In this document: positions 8,483 to 16,523 of the stretch, piece by piece
Position numbering within the stretch: position 1 is the stretch's first letter
How the letters are laid out: each line of letters starts with the position of its first letter
DNA from: Embleya hyalina
GTDB taxonomy: Bacteria; Actinomycetota; Actinomycetes; Streptomycetales; Streptomycetaceae
Length of the DNA: 64,000 nucleotides
Assembly (NCBI RefSeq): GCF_003967355.1
Contig: NZ_BIFH01000043.1
Coordinates: forward strand, 1 to 64,000
Reading direction: 5' to 3'
Program-made: the position numbers and the translations under genes
The notes under the pieces: model-generated
Told to the model about the DNA's origin: nothing
The model's input: the letters and a program-made list of their open reading frames with translations, nothing else
Databases searched by the model: none

Positions 8483-10939
8483 TCAGAGGCCGATGTCGGT
8501 GCTCAGGCGCAGGTCGCCGAGGGAGCGGCCGACGCGCAGGGTGTAGGTGCCGGGGGCGGTGGCCCAGGTCGCCTCCCGCTCGTTCCAGCGGGCCAGGGTG
8601 CGGGCGTCGATGTCGATCGTGGTGGTCGTCCGCGCGCCGGGCTCGACGTCGAGGGCGGCGAAGCCGACCAGGCGGATCGGCTCCGGGCGGCCCCACAGCG
8701 TGCCGTCGACGGTCTCCAGGTACACCTGCACCACCTCGCGGCCGGGGCGGTCGCCGGTGTTGGCGACGGTGACCTCGACGGTCACGCCGGACGCGTCGCC
8801 CTTGGCCGCGACCCCTTCGTAGGCCCAGCTCGTGTAGCCCAGGCCGTGGCCGAACGGGTAGGCGGGGGCGGCGTCGCCCAGGGCCCAGGCGCGGTAGCCG
8901 ATGTTGCTGGACCGCTCCGCGTAGTGGTGCTCGCCGTCGATCCGGGCGGTGGAGTACACCGGGACGTCGGTGTCGGCGGCCGGGTGGGTCGTGGGCAGCC
9001 GACCGCCCGGTTCGGCCGCGCCGGTCAGCACGTCGCCGAGCGCCGCGCCGCCCTCCTGGCCGGGCAGCCAGGCCCACACCACGGCGGCGACCTCGTCGCG
9101 CCAGGGCATCAGCACCGGGGAGCCCGCGTTGACCACCACGACGGTCCTCGGGTTGGCCGCGGCGACCCGGCGCACCAGTTCGTCGGAGCGTCCGGGGAGG
9201 GCCAGGTTCGCCCGGTCGAAGCCCTCCGACTCGATGTCGTCGGTGGTGCCGACCACGACCACGGCCACGTCCGCCGCCCGGGCGGCCTCGACCGCGGCGG
9301 TCAGCTCGTCCTCCTCGGAGCGGCGCGGATTCGCCCAGCCCAGGCCGAGCGCGGCCATGAAGAACCGCTCGCCCCGGCCGAAGTCGACCCGGATCGCCAC
9401 CTCGGTGCCGGCCGTCGCCTCGATCTCGATGCGGGTGGCCTCCGGGCGCATGATCGTCTCGATCACGTCGGTGCCCTCGGGGGCGGTCATGTCGATCGTC
9501 CGGGTCGTGCCGTCGATGTCCACCTCGAACCGGCCCGCGCCGCGGACGTCCAGGATGTTCGTGCCGGACACGGTCGGGGTGACGTTCGTTCGCAGTCGGA
9601 TCAGGGTCGCTCCGGCCGGGATGTTGTCCGGCCAGAACATCAGGCTCGAGCCCAGGCGGTGTTCGGAGGAGAGCAGGTTGCCGTCGGCGTCCAGGAACTC
9701 CGCCCGCAGGCCCGGCTCGCCGCTCTCCGGGTCGACGGCCGTGTCCAGGGACAGGTCGGCCAGCGCGCGGTGGGTGAACGCGCCTTCGGTGAGCGTCAGT
9801 TCGACGTCGTCGCCGAGCGCGGCGCGCAGGCCCTCGGGGATCGAGACCACGTGCGCGGGGTTCACGTGCGCGCTGCCGCCGCCCTGGGCGGACAGGCGCG
9901 GGGCGTTCGGGCCGATCAGCGCGACGCGCGAGAGCGCGGTCGGGTCGAGCGGGAGGGTGCCGTCGTTGGCGAGCAGCACCATGGCCCGGGCGGCGATCTC
10001 GCGCAGGGTGGCGATCGCGTCGTCGGGGGTGGTGGTCGTGGCCGGGGTGCGGTCGCCGAGGACACCGACGCGGGCGGCCAGGCGCAGGACCCGGACCACC
10101 CGCTCGTCGATCAGCGACTCGGCGACCCGGCCCTCGCGCACGGCGGCAAGCAGCGGTTCGCCCCACACCTCGGACGGGCCGGGCATCGCGACGTCGGTGC
10201 CGCCCTCGGCCGCGGCCTCGGTGGAGCGAACCGCCATCCAGTCCGAGATCACCACGCCGTCGAAGCCCCACTCGTCCTTGAGGACGTCGTTCACCAGGCG
10301 CGAGTTCTCGGTCATCGTCTCGCCGTTGACCCGGTTGTACGCGCTCATCACCAGCCACACCCGACCGGTGCGCACGGCCTCCTCGAACGGCAGCAGGTAG
10401 ACCTCGCGCAGCGAGCGCTCGTCGATCCGCGAGTCGTAGGACATGCGGTCGTCCTCGGTCTCGTTGCCGACGAAGTGCTTGATCGTGGCACCGACCCCGG
10501 CGGACTGCACACCCTCGATGAAGGCGGTCGCGATCCGCGCGGTGAGCAGCGGGTCCTCGGAGTAGCACTCGAAGTGCCGACCGCCGAGCGGGCTGCGGTG
10601 CAGGTTCACGGTCGGCGCGAGCAGGACGTGGATGTCCTTGTCGCGGCTCTGCGCGCCCATCACGAAACCCGCCCGGCGGGTGACCTCCGGGTCCCACGCG
10701 GCGGCGAGCGCGCTGGGGCTTGGGAACAGCAGTGAGGTGTCCCGCTCGTCCCAGGTGACGCCGCGGACGCCGACCGGGCCGTCGGAGACGCGCAGCTTGC
10801 GCAGGCCGATGCGCGGGATCTCGGGCAGGGACCAGAAGTCCTCGCCGACGATCAGGGACGCCTTCTCCTCGAGGGTGAGGCGGGTCACCAGCTCGCGCAG
10901 CTCGTCGTCCGTGGCTTCGGTGGGGGTGGGGTCGGACAT
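8483..10939 (-). CDS. Glycoside hydrolase family 3 beta-glucosidase
   Basis: An 818-residue cytoplasmic GH3 enzyme (no signal peptide) hydrolysing terminal beta-glycosides. Domains in order: (beta/alpha)8 domain 1-300 with DGPVGVRG near 55, KHFVGNE near 160, and the nucleophile in GVVISDW (Asp near 231); an alpha/beta sandwich from 320, interrupted by a PA14-like insertion around 410-545; and a C-terminal fibronectin-like domain 735-815 (VTVANTGDRPGREVVQVY). FGHGLGYTSW is typical of the family. The ATG at 10939 is divergent from a TetR gene, and an AAAACT/AGTTTT inverted repeat lies between them, so local control of a sugar-release function is likely. Exact substrate unknown. Confidence 0.92.
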   Translation of the reverse strand: MSDPTPTEATDDELRELVTRLTLEEKASLIVGEDFWSLPEIPRIGLRKLRVSDGPVGVRGVTWDERDTSLLFPSPSALAAAWDPEVTRRAGFVMGAQSRDKDIHVLLAPTVNLHRSPLGGRHFECYSEDPLLTARIATAFIEGVQSAGVGATIKHFVGNETEDDRMSYDSRIDERSLREVYLLPFEEAVRTGRVWLVMSAYNRVNGETMTENSRLVNDVLKDEWGFDGVVISDWMAVRSTEAAAEGGTDVAMPGPSEVWGEPLLAAVREGRVAESLIDERVVRVLRLAARVGVLGDRTPATTTTPDDAIATLREIAARAMVLLANDGTLPLDPTALSRVALIGPNAPRLSAQGGGSAHVNPAHVVSIPEGLRAALGDDVELTLTEGAFTHRALADLSLDTAVDPESGEPGLRAEFLDADGNLLSSEHRLGSSLMFWPDNIPAGATLIRLRTNVTPTVSGTNILDVRGAGRFEVDIDGTTRTIDMTAPEGTDVIETIMRPEATRIEIEATAGTEVAIRVDFGRGERFFMAALGLGWANPRRSEEDELTAAVEAARAADVAVVVVGTTDDIESEGFDRANLALPGRSDELVRRVAAANPRTVVVVNAGSPVLMPWRDEVAAVVWAWLPGQEGGAALGDVLTGAAEPGGRLPTTHPAADTDVPVYSTARIDGEHHYAERSSNIGYRAWALGDAAPAYPFGHGLGYTSWAYEGVAAKGDASGVTVEVTVANTGDRPGREVVQVYLETVDGTLWGRPEPIRLVGFAALDVEPGARTTTTIDIDARTLARWNEREATWATAPGTYTLRVGRSLGDLRLSTDIGL

Positions 10940-11023
10940 CGTCGTCTGCCTTCCGCTCGCGTTCCCGATCGGTCCGGATTCCGCCGGACGCGTCGGTGGG
11001 GGATCTCCTCGTACCGTAATCGG

Positions 11024-11046
11024 AAAACTTTGCGGTCGGTAGTTTT
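11024..11046. promoter_or_regulatory. Candidate operator between GH3 and tetR genes
   Basis: AAAACT (11024-11029) and AGTTTT (11041-11046) form a perfect inverted repeat with an 11-bp spacer in the 167-bp divergent intergenic region. TACCG/CGGTA half-sites (11012-11016, 11037-11041) overlap it. It is the natural binding site candidate for the adjacent TetR protein. Confidence 0.45.
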
Positions 11047-11106
11047 GTTACCTCAGCGTGATCTGCACTTCGACGGACCTCCGTCGGGACACGGCAGGAT
11101 GGGGTC

Positions 11107-11766
11107 ATGGACGTACGACCCGACGATCTCTCCGACGCTCCGCCGACCCGGGCCGGGCGGGCCAGACCGCGTGGGCGGGGGTACGCGTCGGGGGACGCGC
11201 GGCGTACGCGCATCCTCAACATCGCGCTTCAGGAGTTCGCCGAGAACGGCTACCGGGGCACCTCGCTCGCACGCATCGCCGAGCGCGCCGAACTCACCCA
11301 GGCCGGGCTGCTGCACCACTTCCGCAGCAAGCAGGAACTGCTCGTCGCGGTGCTCGACCTGCGCGACCGCATGGACATGGCACACCTGGACCTGGCCGAA
11401 CTCCCGCTCGGCGGCGCGGCGGTCCTGGCCAAGTTCACCGAACTCGCCGGGCACAACCAGGCCATCCCCGGCCTGGTCCAGCTCTTCACCGTGCTCACCG
11501 GCGAGGCGGTCACCACCGACCACCCCGCGCACGGGTGGGCCCGGGACCGCTACGCGCTCCTGCGGGCGAGCGTCGCCGCGTCCCTGGAGGCCGGTGTGGC
11601 GTCGGGCGAACTGCGCGCGGACGTGGACCCGACCGCGGTGGCCGCGCAGGTCTTCGCGATGATGGACGGGCTCCAGCTGCAATGGCTGCTCGACCCCGAA
11701 CACGTGGACATGGCGGCGCTGTTCGGCGACTACGTGGAGCACCTGCTGCGCCGCATCCGGGCCTGA
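11107..11766 (+). CDS. TetR-family transcriptional regulator
   Basis: A 219-residue repressor. HTH at residues 35-80: RILNIALQEFAENGYRGTSL, then LTQAGLLHHFRSKQELLVAVL. The C-terminal ligand domain (90-215) has the TetR_C_6-like shape often seen beside glycosidase genes. The ATG at 11107 has no Shine-Dalgarno; CAGGAT six bases upstream fits a leaderless -10. It is divergent from the GH3 gene, its likely target. Ligand unknown, perhaps a sugar released by the enzyme. Confidence 0.88.
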   Translation: MDVRPDDLSDAPPTRAGRARPRGRGYASGDARRTRILNIALQEFAENGYRGTSLARIAERAELTQAGLLHHFRSKQELLVAVLDLRDRMDMAHLDLAELPLGGAAVLAKFTELAGHNQAIPGLVQLFTVLTGEAVTTDHPAHGWARDRYALLRASVAASLEAGVASGELRADVDPTAVAAQVFAMMDGLQLQWLLDPEHVDMAALFGDYVEHLLRRIRA

Positions 11767-11786
11767 CCCCGGACCGGTTCCACGCC

Positions 11787-12989
11787 CTATGCCCGGTCCG
11801 GCGCGTCCTCGCCCGCGGTCAGCTCGCGCAGCACCGCGCCCAGGTCCCAGTTGGACAGGCCCGCCAGCGCCTCACGGAAGACGGTGAGCCCGAACAGGTC
11901 GCCCCGGGCGGTCATCCGGCCCGCGGCCAGCGCCTCGCGCGGTGCGTGCCGGTCGTTGAGCAGGATCACCCGGCGGGCGGTGTCGTAGTCCATGTGCACG
12001 ATCAGGTCCGGCCCCGGCAGCAGGCCCGGGCGGACCAGGACGCGGCCCTGGAAGACGTCCAGATGCAGTTCGGCCGGGTCCTCGCGGCCCGGGACGTCGC
12101 TGACCACGATGTCCACGATCGCCGGATGCGGCGTGCGCTTCTCCGGATCCGGGGTGATCAGCCGGCTCAGCCGGGACACCGCCGCGATCCACGCGTCGGA
12201 CATGAACGCGTGTCGATCCAGCGCCGGCTCCGCGGCGTCGGCCTGCGCCGGCTCGGTCCGGGTGCGCTCGGGCTCCTCGCGCAGCACCTTCCCCAGTTCC
12301 TCGCCGAGCCGACGGGCGGCCGTACGGCGCATCGCCCGGGCCAGTTCGGCCTCCACCGCGCGCAGCGCCAGCGGACGCATCCGACGGATCATCTCCGCCG
12401 TCTCGTCCGCGTCGCCGTCGGCGGGGAGCAGGTGCGTCTCCATCAACCGCCCGAAGCCCTCGGCCACGTGCTCCATCGCCGCGCGCAACATCCGCAGCTG
12501 CTCGGTGACCGCGCCCACCGGGACGCCGGCCGCGTGCAGCTCGGCGCCGACCGCCAGCTCGCGCGGGCTGGGCACCCGGAACACGGTCAGCGAGTCGTCC
12601 TCGGGTTCGAGCAGGCCCAGGCGCACCGCCCCCGCGAGCGCGACCGGATCGGACAGCCCGCCGAACATCGCGATCAACTCGGCGCGGGTCATCCGCTCCG
12701 GGGTCTCCTCGCTCCACGGACCGCTCGCCTCGGCGACCAGGCCGAGCACGCCGCCGAGGCTGCGTCCGCCGTCCCAGGCGTCGAGCAGCTCCTTGATGCT
12801 GACCAGGCTGTAGCCGCGCTCCAGGAGTTGGCCGATCAGACGCAGCCGACCCAGGTGGGCGTCCTCGTACAGCGACACCCGCCCCTGGCGCCTCGGCCGC
12901 GGCAACAGTCCGCGATCCTGGTATGCCCGTACGTTGCGTACGGTGGTGCCCCCCTCGCGGGCGAGGTCTTCGATCCGATAATCCGCCAA
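11787..12989 (-). CDS. MerR-family regulator with SCP2-like C-terminal domain
   Basis: A 400-residue protein. Residues 1-70 are a MerR winged HTH (YRIEDLAREGGTTVRNVRAY, then GRVSLYEDAHLGRLRLI). A helical middle section (75-280) follows. Residues 300-395 resemble a sterol-carrier (SCP2-like) fold: LIVHMDYDTARRVILLND, then ALAAGRMTARGDLFGL. This suggests sensing of a hydrophobic ligand, by inference. No ATG fits; TTG at 12989 has GAGG about 7 bases upstream and starts the HTH correctly. A GTG further upstream is possible. A 17-bp palindrome 66 bp before the start suits self-control. Confidence 0.8.
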   Translation of the reverse strand: MADYRIEDLAREGGTTVRNVRAYQDRGLLPRPRRQGRVSLYEDAHLGRLRLIGQLLERGYSLVSIKELLDAWDGGRSLGGVLGLVAEASGPWSEETPERMTRAELIAMFGGLSDPVALAGAVRLGLLEPEDDSLTVFRVPSPRELAVGAELHAAGVPVGAVTEQLRMLRAAMEHVAEGFGRLMETHLLPADGDADETAEMIRRMRPLALRAVEAELARAMRRTAARRLGEELGKVLREEPERTRTEPAQADAAEPALDRHAFMSDAWIAAVSRLSRLITPDPEKRTPHPAIVDIVVSDVPGREDPAELHLDVFQGRVLVRPGLLPGPDLIVHMDYDTARRVILLNDRHAPREALAAGRMTARGDLFGLTVFREALAGLSNWDLGAVLRELTAGEDAPDRA

Positions 12990-13054
12990 CCTCGTGCCTC
13001 GCGATCCTCGTGCCCCGTGTCCGCGGCCAACGTAATGCAGATGCGTTCGAGGTT

Positions 13055-13071
13055 CGATCACGCGGTGATCG
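13055..13071. promoter_or_regulatory. Palindrome upstream of the merR-type gene
   Basis: CGATCAC-GCG-GTGATCG is a perfect 7+3+7 inverted repeat upstream of the minus-strand start at 12989. On that strand TTGCGA overlaps its left end and could be a -35, so the site has the spacer position typical of MerR operators. Confidence 0.5.
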
Positions 13072-13144
13072 CAATGGGCGTCGGAAAGGTCCCGGAGCAC
13101 GGGCCCGGCGGCTCCCGGGGAAGGGAGAAGCGCGGGCGCGGAGC

Positions 13145-13642
13145 TCAGGGAATGACCACGACCGGGCGTTTGGCGTGTTTGACCAGACGGCACGCGACCG
13201 ACCCGAAGATCCGACTGGCCAGCCCGGTGGATCCGCCGACCACGATCGCGTCGGCGGTGAATTCGCGCGCGACGTCCTCGATCTCGTGGCAGATGTCACC
13301 CCCGCGCTCGACCAGGATCCACGGCACGTCGCTGAGGTGGTCCGCGCAGGCCAGCTCCAGGCCCAGGGCCTCGGAACGACTGTCCGGCACGTCGATGAAG
13401 ACCGGCGGCTCGCAGCCGGCCCACACGGTGGCCGGAATCCGGTTGGCCACATGCACGATCACCAGCCCGCCGCCGAGTCTGCGCGCCATGCCGGACGCGT
13501 ACGCGAGGGCACGCTCGCTGGACTCGGACCCGTCGAAACCGACCACGACGGGATGCTGGAACGCGGGATCGCGCTGATGGGGGGAATCGGGACGGAGCAA
13601 CGGAGTGCCGTCCGGGAAGTCACTGAACTCGAAAGCAGCCAT
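13145..13642 (-). CDS. Universal stress protein (UspA fold)
   Basis: A 165-residue single-domain Usp. After a 30-residue lead, the fold starts HPVVVGFDGSESSERALAYA and ends with the nucleotide-binding loop VVGGSTGLASRIFGS and RPVVVIP, so ATP binding is likely. The ATG at 13642 is the start nearest the domain; no clear Shine-Dalgarno is seen. Such proteins act in stress and hypoxia responses; no specific partner is nearby. Confidence 0.88.
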   Translation of the reverse strand: MAAFEFSDFPDGTPLLRPDSPHQRDPAFQHPVVVGFDGSESSERALAYASGMARRLGGGLVIVHVANRIPATVWAGCEPPVFIDVPDSRSEALGLELACADHLSDVPWILVERGGDICHEIEDVAREFTADAIVVGGSTGLASRIFGSVACRLVKHAKRPVVVIP

Positions 13643-14235
13643 GGGAATCGGGCGTCTTTGCTGTGGAGGGGCGCCTCGGGGCTTTCTGTACCAGATTACT
13701 GCGCCGACCCGCACATTCGACAGTGTCGGCCGGGGTTCTCCCGGACAAAAAAGACACTGGGCCGTGTGCCGGTCTGGGCATGGTGCGGTCCGCCGGACCA
13801 CGCGCGGGGATGGATCCCCCGGGCAAAGCCTCGGCGAGACACGCACATTAGCCGGACAAGGCCGTGAATGGGGAGACCCGGGCGGCCGTGTGGGTGATTG
13901 CGTTCCGAACGCGGCCGTCTCGGGCCCGCTCGGAAGGGCGCCGGACGGGCCGGTTCGAGCCGGCCCCGGGGGACCGTTCGGGGGTGCGGACCGACGCCGC
14001 AGGGGGAACGGGCGTTACCCCGGACCCCGCCCGAGCGTTGGTCAGGGCGACACCGTGCGTCCGGGCGACCGCGTCGTCACGGGCGGCGATCCGCTGGTCG
14101 GACGCCGACCCACCCGCACGCCCACCCGTGCCGCGGCGCCGACGTCGCACCTGTCCGACGGCCCGACACGCGCCGGGCCGTCGGCGGGTTCGACGCTTGT
14201 TCGCACACCCGGCCGGCGTCGCTCCCGCGCGGGGC
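13643..14235. other. 593-bp stretch without a supported gene
   Basis: Reading frames here are short GC shadows without codon bias or a start context. The side next to the Usp gene (13643-13760) is slightly AT-richer and should contain its promoter; TAATCT at about 13695-13700 read on the minus strand is a possible -10. I see no repeat, tRNA or convincing hairpin. Confidence 0.5.
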
Positions 14236-15288
14236 TCACATCGTGAGCAGCACTCCGCCGTAGGCCGCGCCGGCGATCAGCACCCAGGAGGCGAAGCCGA
14301 GCAGCAGCGCGCGCCACCCCGTGCGGATCAGCCGACCGAGCCGGACCATGCCGCCCAGGCCGAACAGCGCGGCGGCGAGCAGCAGATCCTGTACCGTGCC
14401 GGCCGCCTCCAGCACGCCGGCGGACACCAGGCCGGTGCTGCGGACGGCGACCATGGCCAGGAAGCCGAGCACGAACAGCGGGATCAGCGGCGGCCGCCGG
14501 GATCCGGCCCGCCCGGTGTCGCCGGCCCGCGCGGCCCGACGGCGCAGCGCGTACGCGGTGCCCGCCACGATCGGCGCGAGCAGCAGCACCCGCATCAGCT
14601 TGACCACGACCGCGGTGTGCAGCGCGACCGGCCCGGCCACCCCGCCCGCCGCGACCACCTGGCCGACGTCGTGCACGCTCGCGCCGACCCAGCCGCCGTA
14701 GTGGGTCGGGTCCAGGCCGAGCGGCGCCCGCAGCAGCGGCAGCACGCCGATCGCCAGGCTCCCGCACAGGGTCACCAGCGCGACCGAGGTGACCACGTCC
14801 TCCTCGTCGCTGTCGCTGACCCCGTTCATCGCGGCGACGGCCGAGGCGCCGCAGATGGAGAAGCCGGTCGCGATCAGCAGCGGCTGGTCGCCGGGCAGTC
14901 CCATGCGCCGGCCGAGCCACTGCGTGGCGAAGAAGGTGACCAGCACCACCACGATCACCATCGCCACGGTCGGCGGCCCGAGTCCGACGATGTCGCCGAG
15001 GGCGAGCTTGAGCCCGAGCAGCACCACGCCGGCGCGCATCAGCCGCCGCCCCGCGAAGCCGAGCCCCGGCGCGGTGGCGGCGGGCAGCACCCGCACGTTG
15101 GCGGCGAGCACACCCAGCGCCACCGCGACCGTGAGCATCGGTACGTGCGGCCAGATCCGGTGCGCGCCCCAACTCGCGGCCACCGCGAGCGTCGCCGCCA
15201 GCAGCCCCGGCCACAGTCGGGCCCTCGCCGTCCCGGCGGGAGCCGTGGACTGCTCGGGGCGGGCGCGCTGCGCGGTCGTCAGGGTCAT
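14236..15288 (-). CDS. UPF0324 (YeiH-type) membrane transporter
   Basis: A 350-residue integral membrane protein with about ten hydrophobic helices and the family block GFSICGASAVAAM near residue 165. The family is annotated as putative sulfate exporters, but transport is not firmly proven. I chose the ATG at 15288 (MTLTTAQ, preceded by GAGGGTGG). An in-frame ATG at 15348 lies inside a palindrome and almost touches the divergent LysR start, so it is less likely. The adjacent LysR gene is the probable regulator, as in the yeiE-yeiH arrangement of enterobacteria. Confidence 0.85.
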   Translation of the reverse strand: MTLTTAQRARPEQSTAPAGTARARLWPGLLAATLAVAASWGAHRIWPHVPMLTVAVALGVLAANVRVLPAATAPGLGFAGRRLMRAGVVLLGLKLALGDIVGLGPPTVAMVIVVVLVTFFATQWLGRRMGLPGDQPLLIATGFSICGASAVAAMNGVSDSDEEDVVTSVALVTLCGSLAIGVLPLLRAPLGLDPTHYGGWVGASVHDVGQVVAAGGVAGPVALHTAVVVKLMRVLLLAPIVAGTAYALRRRAARAGDTGRAGSRRPPLIPLFVLGFLAMVAVRSTGLVSAGVLEAAGTVQDLLLAAALFGLGGMVRLGRLIRTGWRALLLGFASWVLIAGAAYGGVLLTM

Positions 15289-15341
15289 GATCACCACCCT
15301 CGGCCCGCCGTCCCCGCGGGGGTAGCGGTCGATTGCCTGGT

Positions 15342-15366
15342 AGGTCATAGGGTTTGGCTATGACCT
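15342..15366. promoter_or_regulatory. LysR-type operator overlapping the LysR start codon
   Basis: AGGTCATAG-N7-CTATGACCT is a perfect inverted repeat with 9-bp arms. It contains the ATAG-N7-CTAT core typical of LysR-type sites. Its right arm covers the ATG of the LysR gene (15360) and its centre contains TAGGGT (15348-15353), a -10 placed six bases before that ATG. Binding here should block the regulator's own leaderless promoter. Confidence 0.7.
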
Positions 15367-16286
15367 CGAACGCGCGCCCGGCGGACCGGTTGCCGGATCT
15401 GTACACGCTGGAACTGCTCGTGGCGGTGACCGAGAACGGCAGCCTGGGTGCCGCGGCCCGCCGATTCGGGATCAGTCAGCCCTCGGCCAGCGCCCGGATG
15501 CGCACCCTGGAGCGGCGGCTCGGCGTACGGCTCCTGGAGCGCAGCACCACCGGTTCGGTGCCCACCGCGGCGGGCCTGGTGATCACCGACTGGGCGCGCG
15601 GGGTGCTCGACCAGGCGCACGCGCTGGTGGAGGGCGCCGCCGCGCTCAAGGCCCGGCAGGAGGACCGGCTCCGGGTGGCGGCGAGCCTGACCGTGGCCGA
15701 GCACCTGGTGCCCGGCTGGCTGACCGCGCTGCGCGAGGCGGTGCCCGGGCTGCACGTCGGCCTCCAGGTGACCAACAGCCTGCACGTGATCGAGGCGCTG
15801 CGGGCGGGCGAGGCCGACATCGGCTTCGTCGAGGGGCCGTGGATCCCGCGCGACCTGCAGTCGGCGGCGGTGGGCCGGGACCGGCTCGTGGTGGTGGTCG
15901 CGCCGACCCACCCGTGGGCCCGGCGGCGGCGCCCGATCGCGGCGGCCGAGTTGGCGAACACGCCGCTGCTGCTGCGCGAGGCGGGCTCGGGCACCCGGGA
16001 GACGCTGGAGCGGGCGCTGGCGGCCTACGACGGAGTGGCCGTGCCCGCCCTGGAGTTGGGGGCGACGGCGCCGCTGCGCTCGGCCGCGATCGCCGGTTCC
16101 GCGCCCGCCGTGTTGTCCGATCTGGCGGTGCGCGAGGACTTGGCCGAGGGGCGCCTGGTGGCCGTTCCGGTGGCCGATCTGCCCGCCCTGGATCGTGTCC
16201 TGCGCGCGGTGTGGCCGCGCGGCCGGGAACTGCCGGAGGGCGCCCTGCACCTGCTGCACGCCGCCCGGCGACGCCCCGGGGCCTGA
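15360..16286 (+). CDS. LysR-family transcriptional regulator
   Basis: A 308-residue LTTR. HTH at residues 14-72 (LELLVAVTENGSLGAAARRF, then QPSASARMRTLERRLGVRLLER); the substrate-binding domain runs from 95 to 300 with VGLQVTNSLHVIEALRAGEAD and LLLREAGSGTRETLE, the latter a common effector-pocket segment in the CysL/YeiE branch. The ATG at 15360 appears leaderless (TAGGGT-N6-ATG). It is divergent from the UPF0324 transporter, which it probably controls through the 25-bp palindrome in between. Confidence 0.9.
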   Translation: MTSNARPADRLPDLYTLELLVAVTENGSLGAAARRFGISQPSASARMRTLERRLGVRLLERSTTGSVPTAAGLVITDWARGVLDQAHALVEGAAALKARQEDRLRVAASLTVAEHLVPGWLTALREAVPGLHVGLQVTNSLHVIEALRAGEADIGFVEGPWIPRDLQSAAVGRDRLVVVVAPTHPWARRRRPIAAAELANTPLLLREAGSGTRETLERALAAYDGVAVPALELGATAPLRSAAIAGSAPAVLSDLAVREDLAEGRLVAVPVADLPALDRVLRAVWPRGRELPEGALHLLHAARRRPGA

Positions 16287-16317
16287 CAGCCCGCGCAATT
16301 GTCGATAAGTTCCGCGA

Positions 16318-16333
16318 TGTGACCACCGTCACA
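16318..16333. promoter_or_regulatory. Crp-type site upstream of adpA
   Basis: TGTGACCACCGTCACA is a perfect palindrome that matches the classical CRP pattern TGTGA-N6-TCACA and the GTG-N6-GNCAC motif described for Streptomyces Crp. It lies about 190 bp before the adpA start, in an AT-richer promoter region, and 32 bp after the LysR gene. Confidence 0.6.
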
Positions 16334-16523
16334 AACACGCATATCTACATAACGTCACGTAGAGAACACCATGCATAGACAAGGTAAGAGAGAGTAAGTT
16401 CCGATCTTGGGTTACGCGAGTGACGCCTGTGAACTACTGGGGCGGGACAGCCTGCGCGATCCGGACCGCCGGCACGACCGGGGCCGTGCAGGTCACAGAG
16501 GGGTGAAGGGGGCGATCGGGGCC

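Noticed and set aside
7095-11222. A 1375-codon open frame on the minus strand running across GH3, the secreted-peptide gene and hemC
   Set aside because: Only its last part (hemC) has protein character. The rest is the out-of-frame shadow of the GH3 gene, Arg/Gly/Pro-rich, and the GH3 frame has all catalytic motifs.
15289-15348. Longer N-terminus for the UPF0324 transporter from ATG at 15348
   Set aside because: That ATG lies within the LysR palindrome with no room for a promoter, and the added 20 residues are not membrane-like; the ATG at 15288 fits better.
16318-16333. BldD box at the adpA promoter
   Set aside because: The half-sites TGAC/GTCA are four bases apart rather than the five of the BldD consensus; Crp spacing fits exactly.
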